From Lientehia hominis (GTDB lineage: Bacteria; Bacillota; Clostridia; Lachnospirales; Lachnospiraceae), in contig NZ_JAJNOR010000006.1 in the NCBI RefSeq assembly GCF_021044755.1, positions 191,911 to 255,910 of the forward strand: a stretch of 64,000 nt of DNA. The letters are read 5' to 3'. A model generated the notes under the pieces. It worked only from the letters and a program-made list of their open reading frames with translations. It did no database searches and was not told where the DNA came from. The position numbers and the translations under genes were made by a program. Below, one piece after another: positions 27,101-34,883 of this stretch (positions are counted from its first letter, which is position 1; each line of letters starts with the position of its first letter).

Positions 27101-27632
27101 AATAAGGGCTTGTGCCGATCCCAACGATGGTATAGGTCTCCGTCCCAAGTGTATCGGAAAGCGGTTCATCTGTCCCGGAATACAGTGTAATCTGATCTCC
27201 CAGCCCATAATCTGTACTGACTAAAAGCTGTTCATCCAAAAAGCACTCACCCTGTTTTTCCGGGAGACGCCCCTCTTTTATGTTCACCATATTGATATTC
27301 TGCGGCATGGAAGAAACATGGAGGACCAGCTCCTTTTCACCATAATGGCAGAGTGCATCCATGGAGTATTCACCTTCTGCAGCCGTGACTCCCGGTATCC
27401 GGCGGATCTGCTCCAGATCTCCTTCCGTCAGGCCCATAGTGGACAGAATCCGAAAGTCCATGAAATTAGACTCGTCGGCTACCGCGTCTACGGACAGCCG
27501 CATATCCGGCTCTGTCGCCCGTACCCCGGAAAAAAAAGCCACGCCCAGGGCGACAATAAATAAAATCGAGAAGTATCGGTTCAGACTTCTCCTGATCTCC
27601 ATAAAAAAATCTTTCCGCTGTGCCTGTTTCAT
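24120..27632 (-). CDS. FtsX-like ABC transporter permease with very long extracytoplasmic coiled coil
   Basis: A 1170-residue permease. A first membrane helix (about 18-40) is followed by an N-terminal core domain. Then comes a highly charged Glu/Gln/Ala/Lys stretch of about 350 residues (roughly 260-620) with heptad and repeated G-E-x-x-L-x-x-G-x-x-E-I-x-D-G patterns, which is a long coiled coil. A three-helix FtsX block follows (about 650-770), then a MacB-like core domain and a final FtsX block (about 1030-1165). It partners with the ATPase encoded just upstream (31-base gap). Proteins of this layout occur in Firmicutes and export or extract unidentified substrates; the coil may span the cell wall. 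Confidence 0.9.
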   Translation of the reverse strand: MKQAQRKDFFMEIRRSLNRYFSILFIVALGVAFFSGVRATEPDMRLSVDAVADESNFMDFRILSTMGLTEGDLEQIRRIPGVTAAEGEYSMDALCHYGEKELVLHVSSMPQNINMVNIKEGRLPEKQGECFLDEQLLVSTDYGLGDQITLYSGTDEPLSDTLGTETYTIVGIGTSPYYLNFDRGNSSIGNGDIKGFLMVPEEDFSLDVYTQIYAAADGLDGFVTAGGRYQAEAEKIADAIEDIAGERCWVRLAEIRGDAQEEIGEAEQKLQEKEEEAEQKLRDAWLKIEDGENELEVGRDEIAENEQKLRDAEDTLFEKEQKLADGKAQLELNEQKAADAKELLAEKQEELQNSREKLETAREELEEGKSLAGEGRAQLEAAREELTAKGEDLTAGWEEYKSGLADAESSQAALDIQRGKLEELRAGLEAAGLNPEKNEEYFLGKQALDANQAKLDGVFQYLDGVKGELTGLQAQYDQGMAALEKKETEMSEQESALTAAEAEIQNGEVQIQDGEAALLELQNGIRDGEQGLSDGRQEIADGETALEEGRQEIADGKQQLEEAKEKLSEGETELQEAKAEYEDARDEADEKIAEARSEIEEAKEALEDLEEPEWYVLDRKSVQSYVEFDNDTKRIGAIGKVFPVIFFLVAALVSLTTMTRMVEEKRTEIGTMKALGYSTLSIASKYILYALSASLLGSIAGFLIGEKLLPWVIITTYKILYGNLSIIRIPYNWGYAFGATAIAVVCTTGATLAACCKETLAQPSQLMRPVAPMKGKKILLERIRPMWRLMNFSQKSTLRNLFRYKKRLLMTVFGIGACMALLIVGFGLRDSIYTVSDGQYGELWLYDASASIATDGGREEKEAFYEEMDGDENISEYLGAYTASMDGEANGVTKAVNLVVPEDLERFPDFFVLRGRLSGEEYTLDEEGAVINEKLAKLLDIREGDSFYLKESDTSRVPVKISHITENYVYNYIYMSPSLYQQLYGREAECNTEYLKLKDAQEEKGRELSKRLLEHDVVSGVVLVSDMNKTIMDMLGSLDTVVWVLIISAGLLAFVVLYNLNNINITERRRELATIKLLGFYDLELASYVYRENVLLTFIGIAAGIFMGNILHRFVIETVEVDLIMFGRVVHPLSYLWGIVLTLLFAFLVNAAMFYKLRKIDMVESLKSVE

Positions 27633-27663
27633 CTATCTGACATCTCCAGTTATCTATCGTTTT

Positions 27664-28368
27664 TTACCACTCTATGTCTTCGACGGGAGTTGGATTCTCG
27701 TTTACCGTAATTCGGGATACACGGCCGTTCTTTATCTTTATCACCCGGTCAGCCATGGGGGTCAGCGCGGAATTGTGCGTTATGACGATTACGGTCATTT
27801 CCCTTTCCCGGCAGGTATCCTGCAAAAGCTTCAGTATGGATTTTCCGGTCTGGTAGTCCAAAGCGCCCGTCGGCTCATCACACAGCAGGAGCTTCGGATT
27901 CTTGGCCAATGCCCTGGCTATGGAAACCCGCTGCTGCTCACCGCCTGAAAGCTGGGACGGAAAATTATCCATGCGCTCTCCCAATCCTACTTCCTTCAGG
28001 ATTTCCTCTGCATCCAGATGGTCTTTGCAGATCTGGAGCGCCAGCTCCACATTCTCCAGCGCAGTCAGGTTCTGTACCAGGTTATAAAACTGAAATACAA
28101 AACCGATGTCCTCCCGGCGGAATCTGGTCATCTTTTTATTATCAAATGCCGCCACGTCCGTTCCGTCCACCAGCACCTGGCCCTCGGACGCCTTATCCAT
28201 GCCTCCCAGTATATTCAGTACGGTGGTCTTCCCGGCACCGCTGGGGCCCACTACCACCACGAATTCTCCTCTCTCGATGGAAAAGCTCATATCATCCACT
28301 GCTTTAATGACTACTTCCCCCATCCGGTAGGTTTTCTTCACATGTACAAGCTCTACAAAAGATGCCAT
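27664..28368 (-). CDS. ABC transporter ATP-binding protein (LolD/MacB type)
   Basis: A 234-residue ATPase: Walker A G-P-S-G-A-G-K-T-T near residue 40, signature L-S-G-G-E-Q-Q-R, Walker B L-L-L-C-D-E-P-T-G-A-L-D, and the LolD-type Q-F-Y-N-L motif in the Q-loop. It energises the coiled-coil FtsX-like permease encoded next. The ATG follows AGGAGGG. The two genes form a self-contained operon; a terminator of the preceding operon lies 46 bases upstream of the start codon. Confidence 0.95.
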   Translation of the reverse strand: MASFVELVHVKKTYRMGEVVIKAVDDMSFSIERGEFVVVVGPSGAGKTTVLNILGGMDKASEGQVLVDGTDVAAFDNKKMTRFRREDIGFVFQFYNLVQNLTALENVELALQICKDHLDAEEILKEVGLGERMDNFPSQLSGGEQQRVSIARALAKNPKLLLCDEPTGALDYQTGKSILKLLQDTCREREMTVIVITHNSALTPMADRVIKIKNGRVSRITVNENPTPVEDIEW

Positions 28369-28409
28369 GAAATCCCTCCTAATCCAATCATACCTTATTC
28401 AAAAATATC

Positions 28410-28438
28410 GAAAAGGGGACTGTTCCTCACAGTCCCCT
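28410..28438 (-). terminator. intrinsic terminator of the second liv operon
   Basis: AGGGGACTGT (28414-28423) pairs with ACAGTCCCCT (28429-28438) around a 5-base loop. On minus the stem is followed by TTTTCGATATTTTTG. It lies 66 bases past the cytidylate-kinase-like gene and isolates it from the ABC genes that follow. Confidence 0.85.
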
Positions 28439-28503
28439 CTTATCATAACTCATTTTTTCGCTGCCGTCATCCTTTTTCTGAACTCCTGCCGGCGAACAGT
28501 CCT

Positions 28504-29121
28504 TTATGAAAAACGGACCTTCAAATATGCTTTGATCTCCTCCACACACTTTTGGAAGCCCAGCTTTCCACTGTTCAGGCACAGATCATAATTTCGCAGA
28601 TCCTGCCATTCATGACCGGTATAATGCTTGTAAAAATCTCCTCTGTACTTATCGGTGCGCTCAATAAACTTTTTCATTTCCTTAACGGTCATACTGTTCC
28701 GTTCCATCGCCTGCTCCAGACAAAACTCCTCCGGCGCATGGACAAACACACTGGCCACATTGGGGAAATCCTTCAGTACAAAATCCGCGCAGCGTCCTAT
28801 GATAACGCAGGACTGCTCCTCCGCCAGCTTTTTGATGGTCTTTGCCGTATAGTTGAACAGATTGTCATCGGATATGAAATCTCTGTCCTCCGGCTCGATC
28901 AGGTCTCCGCGGTAGACCTTAGCTCCCTTGAGCTTGGCAGTCGGTCTCAGTCTCTCGTCCGCGGCCCCAAAGAGCCGTACATGGATCCCGCTGTCCTCTG
29001 AGGCCATTTCCAATACCTCTCTGTCATAAAAAGAAATCCCCAGATCCTTTGCCAGCATCTTGCCGATGGTCTTCCCGCCGCTTCCATACTGCCGTGCAAT
29101 GGTAATAACCACTTTTTCCAT
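28504..29121 (-). CDS. cytidylate kinase-like family protein
   Basis: A 205-residue P-loop nucleotide kinase-like protein. The loop reads A-R-Q-Y-G-S-G-G-K-T-I-G at residues 8-19, followed by F-Y-D-R-E-V-L and C-V-I-I-G-R-C-A-D-F-V-L, as in the AAA-type cytidylate-kinase-like family. These proteins are not the housekeeping Cmk, and their substrate is generally unknown. It is the last gene of the second liv operon, 13 bases behind livF. The ATG behind GGGGGG is used; an earlier in-frame GTG overlaps the livF stop. The reason for coupling to an ABC importer cannot be read from sequence. Confidence 0.85.
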   Translation of the reverse strand: MEKVVITIARQYGSGGKTIGKMLAKDLGISFYDREVLEMASEDSGIHVRLFGAADERLRPTAKLKGAKVYRGDLIEPEDRDFISDDNLFNYTAKTIKKLAEEQSCVIIGRCADFVLKDFPNVASVFVHAPEEFCLEQAMERNSMTVKEMKKFIERTDKYRGDFYKHYTGHEWQDLRNYDLCLNSGKLGFQKCVEEIKAYLKVRFS

Positions 29122-29134
29122 GGCCAACCCCCCT

Positions 29135-29845
29135 TTACTCACCTAAATATGCTTTCTTTATGGACTCATCGTTTAAAAGCTCTCCGGCATTTCCGCTCAG
29201 CACGATATTCCCGGTCTCCAGAACATATGCCCGGTCTGCTATGGACAGCGCCTTTTTCGCATTCTGCTCCACCAAAAGCACAGTGGTTCCGGCAGCGCTC
29301 ACTTCTTCAATGATCTTAAATATCTCATTCACAAAGATGGGAGAAAGTCCCATGGAGGGCTCATCCATCAAAAGAATCTTCGGCTGAGACATCAGCGCCC
29401 GCCCCATAGCCAGCATCTGCTGCTCTCCGCCTGACAGAGTCCCTGCCGGCTGATTGCGCCGTTCCTTCAGACGCGGAAATTTCTGATAGACCATCTCCAG
29501 GCTGTGGCTGAATTCTTCTTTCTCTCTCCTGATATAGGCGCCCATCTTCAGGTTCTGGTACACGGAAAGGTGTGCAAATACCCGCCGGCCCTCCGGTACA
29601 TGAGCCATACCCATCTCCACTATTTTATGAGGAGGGATCTTCGTGATATCCTTGCCGCCCAGCGTAACCATTCCTGCCTTTTTCGGGAGCAGGCCGGTAA
29701 CAGCGTGAAGAGTGGTGGTCTTTCCCGCTCCGTTGGCGCCAATAAGCGCTATGACCTCGCCCTGGCCCACCTCAAAGGAAATCCCTTTCAGAGCCTGAAT
29801 CATGCCATAATATACCTGTAAATCTTTAACCTCCAGCAATGCCAT
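29135..29845 (-). CDS. livF: branched-chain amino acid ABC transporter ATP-binding protein LivF (second system)
   Basis: A 236-residue ATPase with G-A-N-G-A-G-K-T-T, L-S-G-G-E-Q-Q-M and L-L-M-D-E-P-S-M-G-L-S-P. It belongs to a complete livJ-livH-livM-livG-livF set on minus between 29.1 and 33.8 kb. No enzyme genes interrupt this set, so it is the better candidate for genuine leucine/isoleucine/valine uptake. It resembles the LivF at 16962-17666 in motifs but is clearly diverged. Confidence 0.94.
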   Translation of the reverse strand: MALLEVKDLQVYYGMIQALKGISFEVGQGEVIALIGANGAGKTTTLHAVTGLLPKKAGMVTLGGKDITKIPPHKIVEMGMAHVPEGRRVFAHLSVYQNLKMGAYIRREKEEFSHSLEMVYQKFPRLKERRNQPAGTLSGGEQQMLAMGRALMSQPKILLMDEPSMGLSPIFVNEIFKIIEEVSAAGTTVLLVEQNAKKALSIADRAYVLETGNIVLSGNAGELLNDESIKKAYLGE

Positions 29846-29857
29846 GTCCTGCTCCTC

Positions 29858-30616
29858 CTATTCACCCAGATATGCTGTGATCACCTGCGGATCGTTCAGA
29901 ACAGCCTTTGTCTCGCCCTGGCAGAGAATCTCACCGAAATTTAAGACTGTCACTTCTTCACAGATACCGCTTACCAGCTTCATATCATGCTCTATCAACA
30001 GAATCGTCATCTCAAACTCTTTCTGGACGAACTTGATCGTCTGCATCAGCTCTTCCGTCTCATTGGGATTCATGCCCGCCGCCGGCTCATCCAAAAGAAG
30101 CAGCTTAGGCTCCGTGGCAAGCGCCCTGGCGATCTCCAGCTTTCTCTGTTTCCCGTACGGAAGGTTGGAGGCTTTATATTCCGCCTCCTTGTCCAGATCG
30201 AACACCTTCAAAAGCTCCATGGCCTTTTCGTTCATCTCTTTTTCCACCTTGAAATACCGCGGAAGCCTCAGAAGCCCTTCGATGGTAGAATAGGAATAAT
30301 TATTGTGCAGACCTGCCTTCACGTTATCCAGCACGGACAGGTTCTTAAACAGCCTGATATTCTGAAAGGTCCGGGCAATGCCCGCCTTATTGATCTCAAT
30401 GGCTTTCTTTCTGGTTATATCTGCTCCGTCCAGCTTTATAATTCCTTCCGTAGGCTTATATACGCCGGTGAGAAGGTTAAAGATCGTCGTCTTTCCGGCG
30501 CCGTTGGGACCGATCAGCCCATACAGCTGCCCTTTTTCTATCTTCACCTCGAACGCATTTACCGCACGGAGTCCCCCGAAGGAAATGCCCAGGTTTTTTA
30601 CCTCTAACAGCGCCAT
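29858..30616 (-). CDS. livG: branched-chain amino acid ABC transporter ATP-binding protein LivG (second system)
   Basis: A 252-residue ATPase carrying G-P-N-G-A-G-K-T-T, the LivG-specific I-A-R-T-F-Q-N-I-R-L-F, L-P-Y-G-K-Q-R-K-L-E-I-A-R-A and L-L-L-D-E-P-A-A-G-M-N. It starts one base after the end of livM and lies 12 bases before livF. It forms the ATPase heterodimer with the adjacent LivF. Confidence 0.95.
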   Translation of the reverse strand: MALLEVKNLGISFGGLRAVNAFEVKIEKGQLYGLIGPNGAGKTTIFNLLTGVYKPTEGIIKLDGADITRKKAIEINKAGIARTFQNIRLFKNLSVLDNVKAGLHNNYSYSTIEGLLRLPRYFKVEKEMNEKAMELLKVFDLDKEAEYKASNLPYGKQRKLEIARALATEPKLLLLDEPAAGMNPNETEELMQTIKFVQKEFEMTILLIEHDMKLVSGICEEVTVLNFGEILCQGETKAVLNDPQVITAYLGE

Positions 30617-30617
30617 A

Positions 30618-31685
30618 TCACTTAACCTCCTTTGTACGGGGTTTTCTGAGTCCGCGCAGACGTTCCGCCACCATTTCTTTCAGGCGGCCGCCTCCCTTGC
30701 TCCAGTTAAAGATCATCATCAGAATCAAGACAATGGCGTAGATCAGCATCCGGTAATTGGACAGCCCTCTGAGCATCTCCGGAAGCAGGGTCAGGATAAA
30801 CGCCGCGATTAAAGAGCCCCGTATGTTTCCGATACCGCCCAGCACCACAAATACCAGTATCATGATGGACATATTATAGCCAAAGCTCTTGGGCGACGCC
30901 ACCAGGGATGACAGGTTATGAGCATACAGAACGCCTGCCACTCCCGCCAGAGCTGCGGATATGGAAAATGCCATGAGCTTGAATTTCGTGATATTGATGC
31001 CTATGGATTCCGCTGCTATACGGTCGTCTCTTATGGACATAATCGCCCTGCCTGCACGGGAATTGATCAGATTCAATATGATGATAAGCGCGATCAGAAG
31101 CAGGAACATGCCTATCAGAAACGTGGAATCCTTTGGAGTCCCGTTGATTCCCTGCGGGCCGTTCACGATGACCTCACCAGTGGAGTCCAGATTAAGCGCC
31201 ACGGAATCCTTCATGGAAAAATGCAGCCCGCTGCTGTCCCTGCCGATAAAAAACACATTGATTACGTTTTTAATGATCTCCCCAAAGGCCAGCGTCACAA
31301 TGGCCAGATAATCCCCCCGCAGACGAAGGACTGGAATACCGATGAGAATCCCGAATAAACCTGCTGCTGCCGCGCCGATCAAAAGCGCAAAGAAAAACCT
31401 GAGACCGTCGGGCATCGTCCCTGCCGTCATCTTGGAAAAGAACGCGCTGGCAAAAGCCCCCACGCACATAAACCCCGCATGCCCCAGGCTCAGATCGCCC
31501 AGGATTCCGACTACCAGGTTTAAGGAAATGGCCAGGATCATATAAGCGCAGAGCGGTACCAGAAGTCCCCCGATCAGGCTGGAGACAGCGCCCGCAGAGG
31601 AAAGGATCTGAATGATGACCGCAGTCAGGATCACGATGCCATAAGTGATGAAATTACTTTTTGTCGTTTTCTGCAAATGTCTCAT
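30618..31685 (-). CDS. livM: branched-chain amino acid ABC transporter permease LivM (second system)
   Basis: A 355-residue permease with about ten membrane helices. The LivM motifs are L-N-L-V-V-G-I-L-G-D-L-S-L-G-H-A-G-F, the loop S-I-R-D-D-R-I-A-A-E-S-I-G-I-N and V-V-L-G-G-I-G-N-I-R-G-S. The start is the ATG behind AGGAGG; a GTG five codons upstream lies within that ribosome binding site and overlaps livH. Confidence 0.94.
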   Translation of the reverse strand: MRHLQKTTKSNFITYGIVILTAVIIQILSSAGAVSSLIGGLLVPLCAYMILAISLNLVVGILGDLSLGHAGFMCVGAFASAFFSKMTAGTMPDGLRFFFALLIGAAAAGLFGILIGIPVLRLRGDYLAIVTLAFGEIIKNVINVFFIGRDSSGLHFSMKDSVALNLDSTGEVIVNGPQGINGTPKDSTFLIGMFLLLIALIIILNLINSRAGRAIMSIRDDRIAAESIGINITKFKLMAFSISAALAGVAGVLYAHNLSSLVASPKSFGYNMSIMILVFVVLGGIGNIRGSLIAAFILTLLPEMLRGLSNYRMLIYAIVLILMMIFNWSKGGGRLKEMVAERLRGLRKPRTKEVK

Positions 31686-31696
31686 CTCGCCCCTCC

Positions 31697-32578
31697 TCAC
31701 ACCTTTTCCTGAATTTTCTTGCCGAAGATCCCGGTGGGCTTCACCAACAGGATTATGATCAGCATAGCAAATACGATCGCATCCGCCAGTTGGGACGAGA
31801 TATAAGCTTTGGCTAAAATCTCTATAATACCCAGCAGTATACCGCCTACCATAGCCCCCGGTACGGAACCAATCCCTCCGAATACCGCCGCCACGAAAGC
31901 CTTGATCCCGGGCATCGCTCCGGTATAGGGGTTCAGAGACGGATAGGCGGAACAGAGGAGCACGCCCGCTATGGCCGCCAGGGCGGAACCGATGGCAAAG
32001 GTGAGCGCTATGGTCTTGTTCACATTGATTCCCATAAGCTGCGCCGCTCCCCGGTCTTCAGACACTGCGAGCATAGCCTGGCCGGCTCTCGTCTTGTTGA
32101 TGAACAGACTGAGTCCCACCACGATCACGATACAAGCCGCGATCGTTACTATGGTCACGCCGGAAATCTGCAGAGCGCCGCCCGCCAGGGAGATTCCCTT
32201 AAAGGAAATCACGCTCTTAAATGTCTTTGTATCTGCACCAAACAGAAGAAGCGCCAGGTTCTGCAGGAAATAGCTGACGCCGATGGCCGTGATCAGTACC
32301 GCGAGGGGCGGGGCCATCCGCAGAGGCTTATATGCGATTCTCTCGATCACAACGCCCAGCAGCGTACATACCACAATGGACACCAGCACGCCGATCAGAG
32401 GAGACAGGCCGGCATTTACCATAGCTAAAAAAGCCGCATAGCCGCCTACCATGATAATGTCTCCATGCGCGAAATTCAGCATCTTGGCAATACCATATAC
32501 CATGGTATATCCCAGTGCGATTATCGCATATACACTTCCCAAACTGACTCCGTTGATTAAATAGGATAAGAAACTCAT
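31697..32578 (-). CDS. livH: branched-chain amino acid ABC transporter permease LivH (second system)
   Basis: A 293-residue permease with eight or more helices. The N-terminus Y-L-I-N-G-V-S-L-G-S-V-Y-A-I-I-A-L-G-Y, the loop A-V-S-E-D-R-G-A-A-Q-L-M-G-I-N and the late V-F-G-G-I-G-S-V-P-G-A are typical. It precedes livM with an 11-base gap and follows the binding-protein gene after an RNA hairpin. The ATG follows GGAGGAGGG. Confidence 0.94.
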   Translation of the reverse strand: MSFLSYLINGVSLGSVYAIIALGYTMVYGIAKMLNFAHGDIIMVGGYAAFLAMVNAGLSPLIGVLVSIVVCTLLGVVIERIAYKPLRMAPPLAVLITAIGVSYFLQNLALLLFGADTKTFKSVISFKGISLAGGALQISGVTIVTIAACIVIVVGLSLFINKTRAGQAMLAVSEDRGAAQLMGINVNKTIALTFAIGSALAAIAGVLLCSAYPSLNPYTGAMPGIKAFVAAVFGGIGSVPGAMVGGILLGIIEILAKAYISSQLADAIVFAMLIIILLVKPTGIFGKKIQEKV

Positions 32579-32613
32579 TCGCCCTCCTCCAGACTTTTCC
32601 TAAATGAAAGAAG

Positions 32614-32645
32614 GGGTGTCCCAAAGTCATACTTTCGAGACACCC
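32614..32645 (-). promoter_or_regulatory. intercistronic hairpin between livJ and livH (second system)
   Basis: GGGTGTC (32614-32620) pairs with GACACCC (32639-32645), and an inner AAAGT/ACTTT stem extends it. On minus it is followed by CTTCTTTCATTT, a poor terminator run. It probably gives partial termination or mRNA protection, so that the binding protein exceeds the membrane subunits. Confidence 0.6.
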
Positions 32646-32661
32646 TCGCCTTTACTGTATT

Positions 32662-33840
32662 TTACATGAAAACGTATGCGCCGTTTTCAATCTTCACTGC
32701 AATCGGCTCCTTGGTAGGCTCGCCATCTTCACCCCAGGTAATGTTGGTTCCGGTCAGACCGGTAAATTCAATCTCCGTCATTGCCTTCTTCATGGCATCT
32801 CCGATCTCGGTCACGCTCATATCCGGTTTGATCCCGGCCTTTTCTGCCGCTGCCTTAATAACATATGCAGAATCATAAGCGTCTGCCGCGAACTGGTTCG
32901 GGGTCTCGCCATAGGCATCCTTGTATGCTTTTACAAAGTTCTGAGTCTTCTCGTCTTCCGCGTCCACTGAAAACGGTGTCAGCAGCATCAGACCCTCTGC
33001 CAGAGAAGTATCAAAGTTCTCCAGTGTGAGAATGCCGTCCATGCCGTCACATCCAAAGAAGGAAGGCGCATAACCCATTTCCTTGGCTTTTGCCAGAATC
33101 AGGGAAGCTTCCGTATAATACATCGGAAGGAACACCATTTCTGCTCCGGCGTCTTTCGCTTTCTGCAGCTGTACGGAGAAATCCTTGTTGCTCTCAGATG
33201 TGAACGCTTCTGCCGCTACGATCTCCAGTCCCTGATTTTTCGCTTCCTTTGCGAAATTTTCATAAATACCGTTGGAGTAAGTATCTCCGCTGTTGTAAAT
33301 GACTGCAATAGACTTCGCCAGATTGTTTTTCGCAATGTACTGTGCGGAAACCGTCCCCTGTGCAGGGTCAGAGAAGCACATACGGAACGCATTGTCATAC
33401 TTCACGGAATTAATGGAAGTTCCGGAAGGGGTGATCTGGAACAGGTTGTCGTTATGGCTCTCCGCCACGACTGCCTCGCAGGCGCCGGAGGTAGTCGTCC
33501 CGATCAGCATCTGCATTTTCCAGTCCTTCAATGTATTATAAGCGTTTACGCCCTTTTCGGCGTCTGCCTCGTCATCTTCAAATTTGTATTCAACCTGCAC
33601 GCCGCCTATACCGCCGGCCTCATTGATCTCCTTGATTGCCAGCTCCATGCCGTTCTTAACTGCCGTCCCGTAGATAGCCGCGTCGCCGGTCAGGGGACCT
33701 GTGCCGCCGATCTTGAATACCGCGCTTCCTTCGGAGCTGCCGCCTTCATTTTTCGCGGATTCTTTCTTTCCGCATCCTGCAAAGGCCGTCACTGCCATTG
33801 CAGCCACAAGAATCAAGCTTAAGATTTTTTTCTTTTTCAT
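32662..33840 (-). CDS. livJ: branched-chain amino acid ABC transporter substrate-binding lipoprotein (second system)
   Basis: A 392-residue lipoprotein; the signal ends A-V-T-A-F-A-G-C-G-K with the cysteine at residue 22. The type I binding fold shows F-K-I-G-G-T-G-P-L-T-G-D near residue 45, E-D-D-E-A-D-A-E-K-G and the L-I-G-T-T-T-S segment. It is the first gene of livJHMGF plus the cytidylate-kinase-like gene. The ATG follows GGGAGGAATATGTAAA. The 209 bases upstream are shared with a divergent HAD-family gene and hold no other gene. Confidence 0.94.
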   Translation of the reverse strand: MKKKKILSLILVAAMAVTAFAGCGKKESAKNEGGSSEGSAVFKIGGTGPLTGDAAIYGTAVKNGMELAIKEINEAGGIGGVQVEYKFEDDEADAEKGVNAYNTLKDWKMQMLIGTTTSGACEAVVAESHNDNLFQITPSGTSINSVKYDNAFRMCFSDPAQGTVSAQYIAKNNLAKSIAVIYNSGDTYSNGIYENFAKEAKNQGLEIVAAEAFTSESNKDFSVQLQKAKDAGAEMVFLPMYYTEASLILAKAKEMGYAPSFFGCDGMDGILTLENFDTSLAEGLMLLTPFSVDAEDEKTQNFVKAYKDAYGETPNQFAADAYDSAYVIKAAAEKAGIKPDMSVTEIGDAMKKAMTEIEFTGLTGTNITWGEDGEPTKEPIAVKIENGAYVFM

Positions 33841-34049
33841 TTTACATATTCCTCCCTAATTGTCTCTCCCAGAAAGACGAATGTCGTTTCTAATAATACT
33901 GCCCTTTCATTCTACTGTCAAGATATAATTCTTTTTTCATTGGATTTTTTTGAAATTCTGTAGAAACCGTACCTGAGTTATGATAAGATACAGAATGGAA
34001 ACGGAACAACTTCAAAAAATAAGATATCCGTTGGAAAGGACGTGAATAC

Positions 34050-34865
34050 GTGGCAACCAGACTGATAGCTTTGGATCTGGACGGAACTGCCCTGTCTGAT
34101 CACCGCTCCATTACCGGCAGGACCCGCTCCGCCATATCGGATGCCCGGAAAAACGGCATTCTCGTGGTTCCCGCCACAGGGCGTTCCTACAGGGATATAC
34201 CGGCGGAAGTCCTGAATATAACAGAATTTTCCTATTTTCTGACTTCCAACGGAGCCAATATCCTGGACGGCAGAAGCAGGACCAGCGTGTATACCGACCT
34301 GATACCCTGGCGGCAGAGTATGGAAATACTCCGCATGCTGGAAGAATACGACGTACAGCCTTCCGTTCATTTAAACGGGAGCAGCACCAACCTGAGGACC
34401 GCAGATCCGCGCATCGTGGCGCGGTACGGCAACACCGACTACTTCCTGCGCTACAGCGTTGATAATCTGGCAGACTATATAGCCGCGGAAAAGACAGACG
34501 TGGAAAAGATATTCGCCATCCTGTTCGCCCCGTCTGAAAAAGCCGCTCTGACTGCCAGGCTCACATCCCGCTGTCCCTTGACGGTGTCGGCCTCCGGCCC
34601 GGACAACATCGAACTGAACAGCCCCACGGCCTCCAAGGGCCACGGTCTCTCTATGCTCTGCCGGACATTAAATATTTCTCCGGAAGATACGGCTGTCATC
34701 GGCGACAGCATCAATGATATTTCCATGTTCCGCTTTGCCGGACGCCGAATTGCCATGGGCAATGCGGAGCCCTGCATCATGGAGCTTTCTCAGCACGTGA
34801 CAGACACCTGCGATAAAGACGGTGCCGCCCTTGCCATTGAAAGACTTATCCAACAAGAATGGTAA
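34050..34865 (+). CDS. Cof-type HAD family sugar phosphatase
   Basis: A 271-residue HAD hydrolase with a C2 cap. Motif I is L-D-L-D-G-T-A (nucleophile aspartate near residue 8), motif II is V-P-A-T-G-R-S, and motif IV is I-G-D-S-I-N-D-I-S-M-F near residue 220. Such enzymes dephosphorylate sugar phosphates, nucleotides or flavin cofactors with broad specificity. The start is GTG behind GGAAAGGA. It is followed 18 bases later by the AEC transporter gene. Confidence 0.92.
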   Translation: MATRLIALDLDGTALSDHRSITGRTRSAISDARKNGILVVPATGRSYRDIPAEVLNITEFSYFLTSNGANILDGRSRTSVYTDLIPWRQSMEILRMLEEYDVQPSVHLNGSSTNLRTADPRIVARYGNTDYFLRYSVDNLADYIAAEKTDVEKIFAILFAPSEKAALTARLTSRCPLTVSASGPDNIELNSPTASKGHGLSMLCRTLNISPEDTAVIGDSINDISMFRFAGRRIAMGNAEPCIMELSQHVTDTCDKDGAALAIERLIQQEW

Positions 34866-34883
34866 AGAAAAGAGGTTCGTCTC

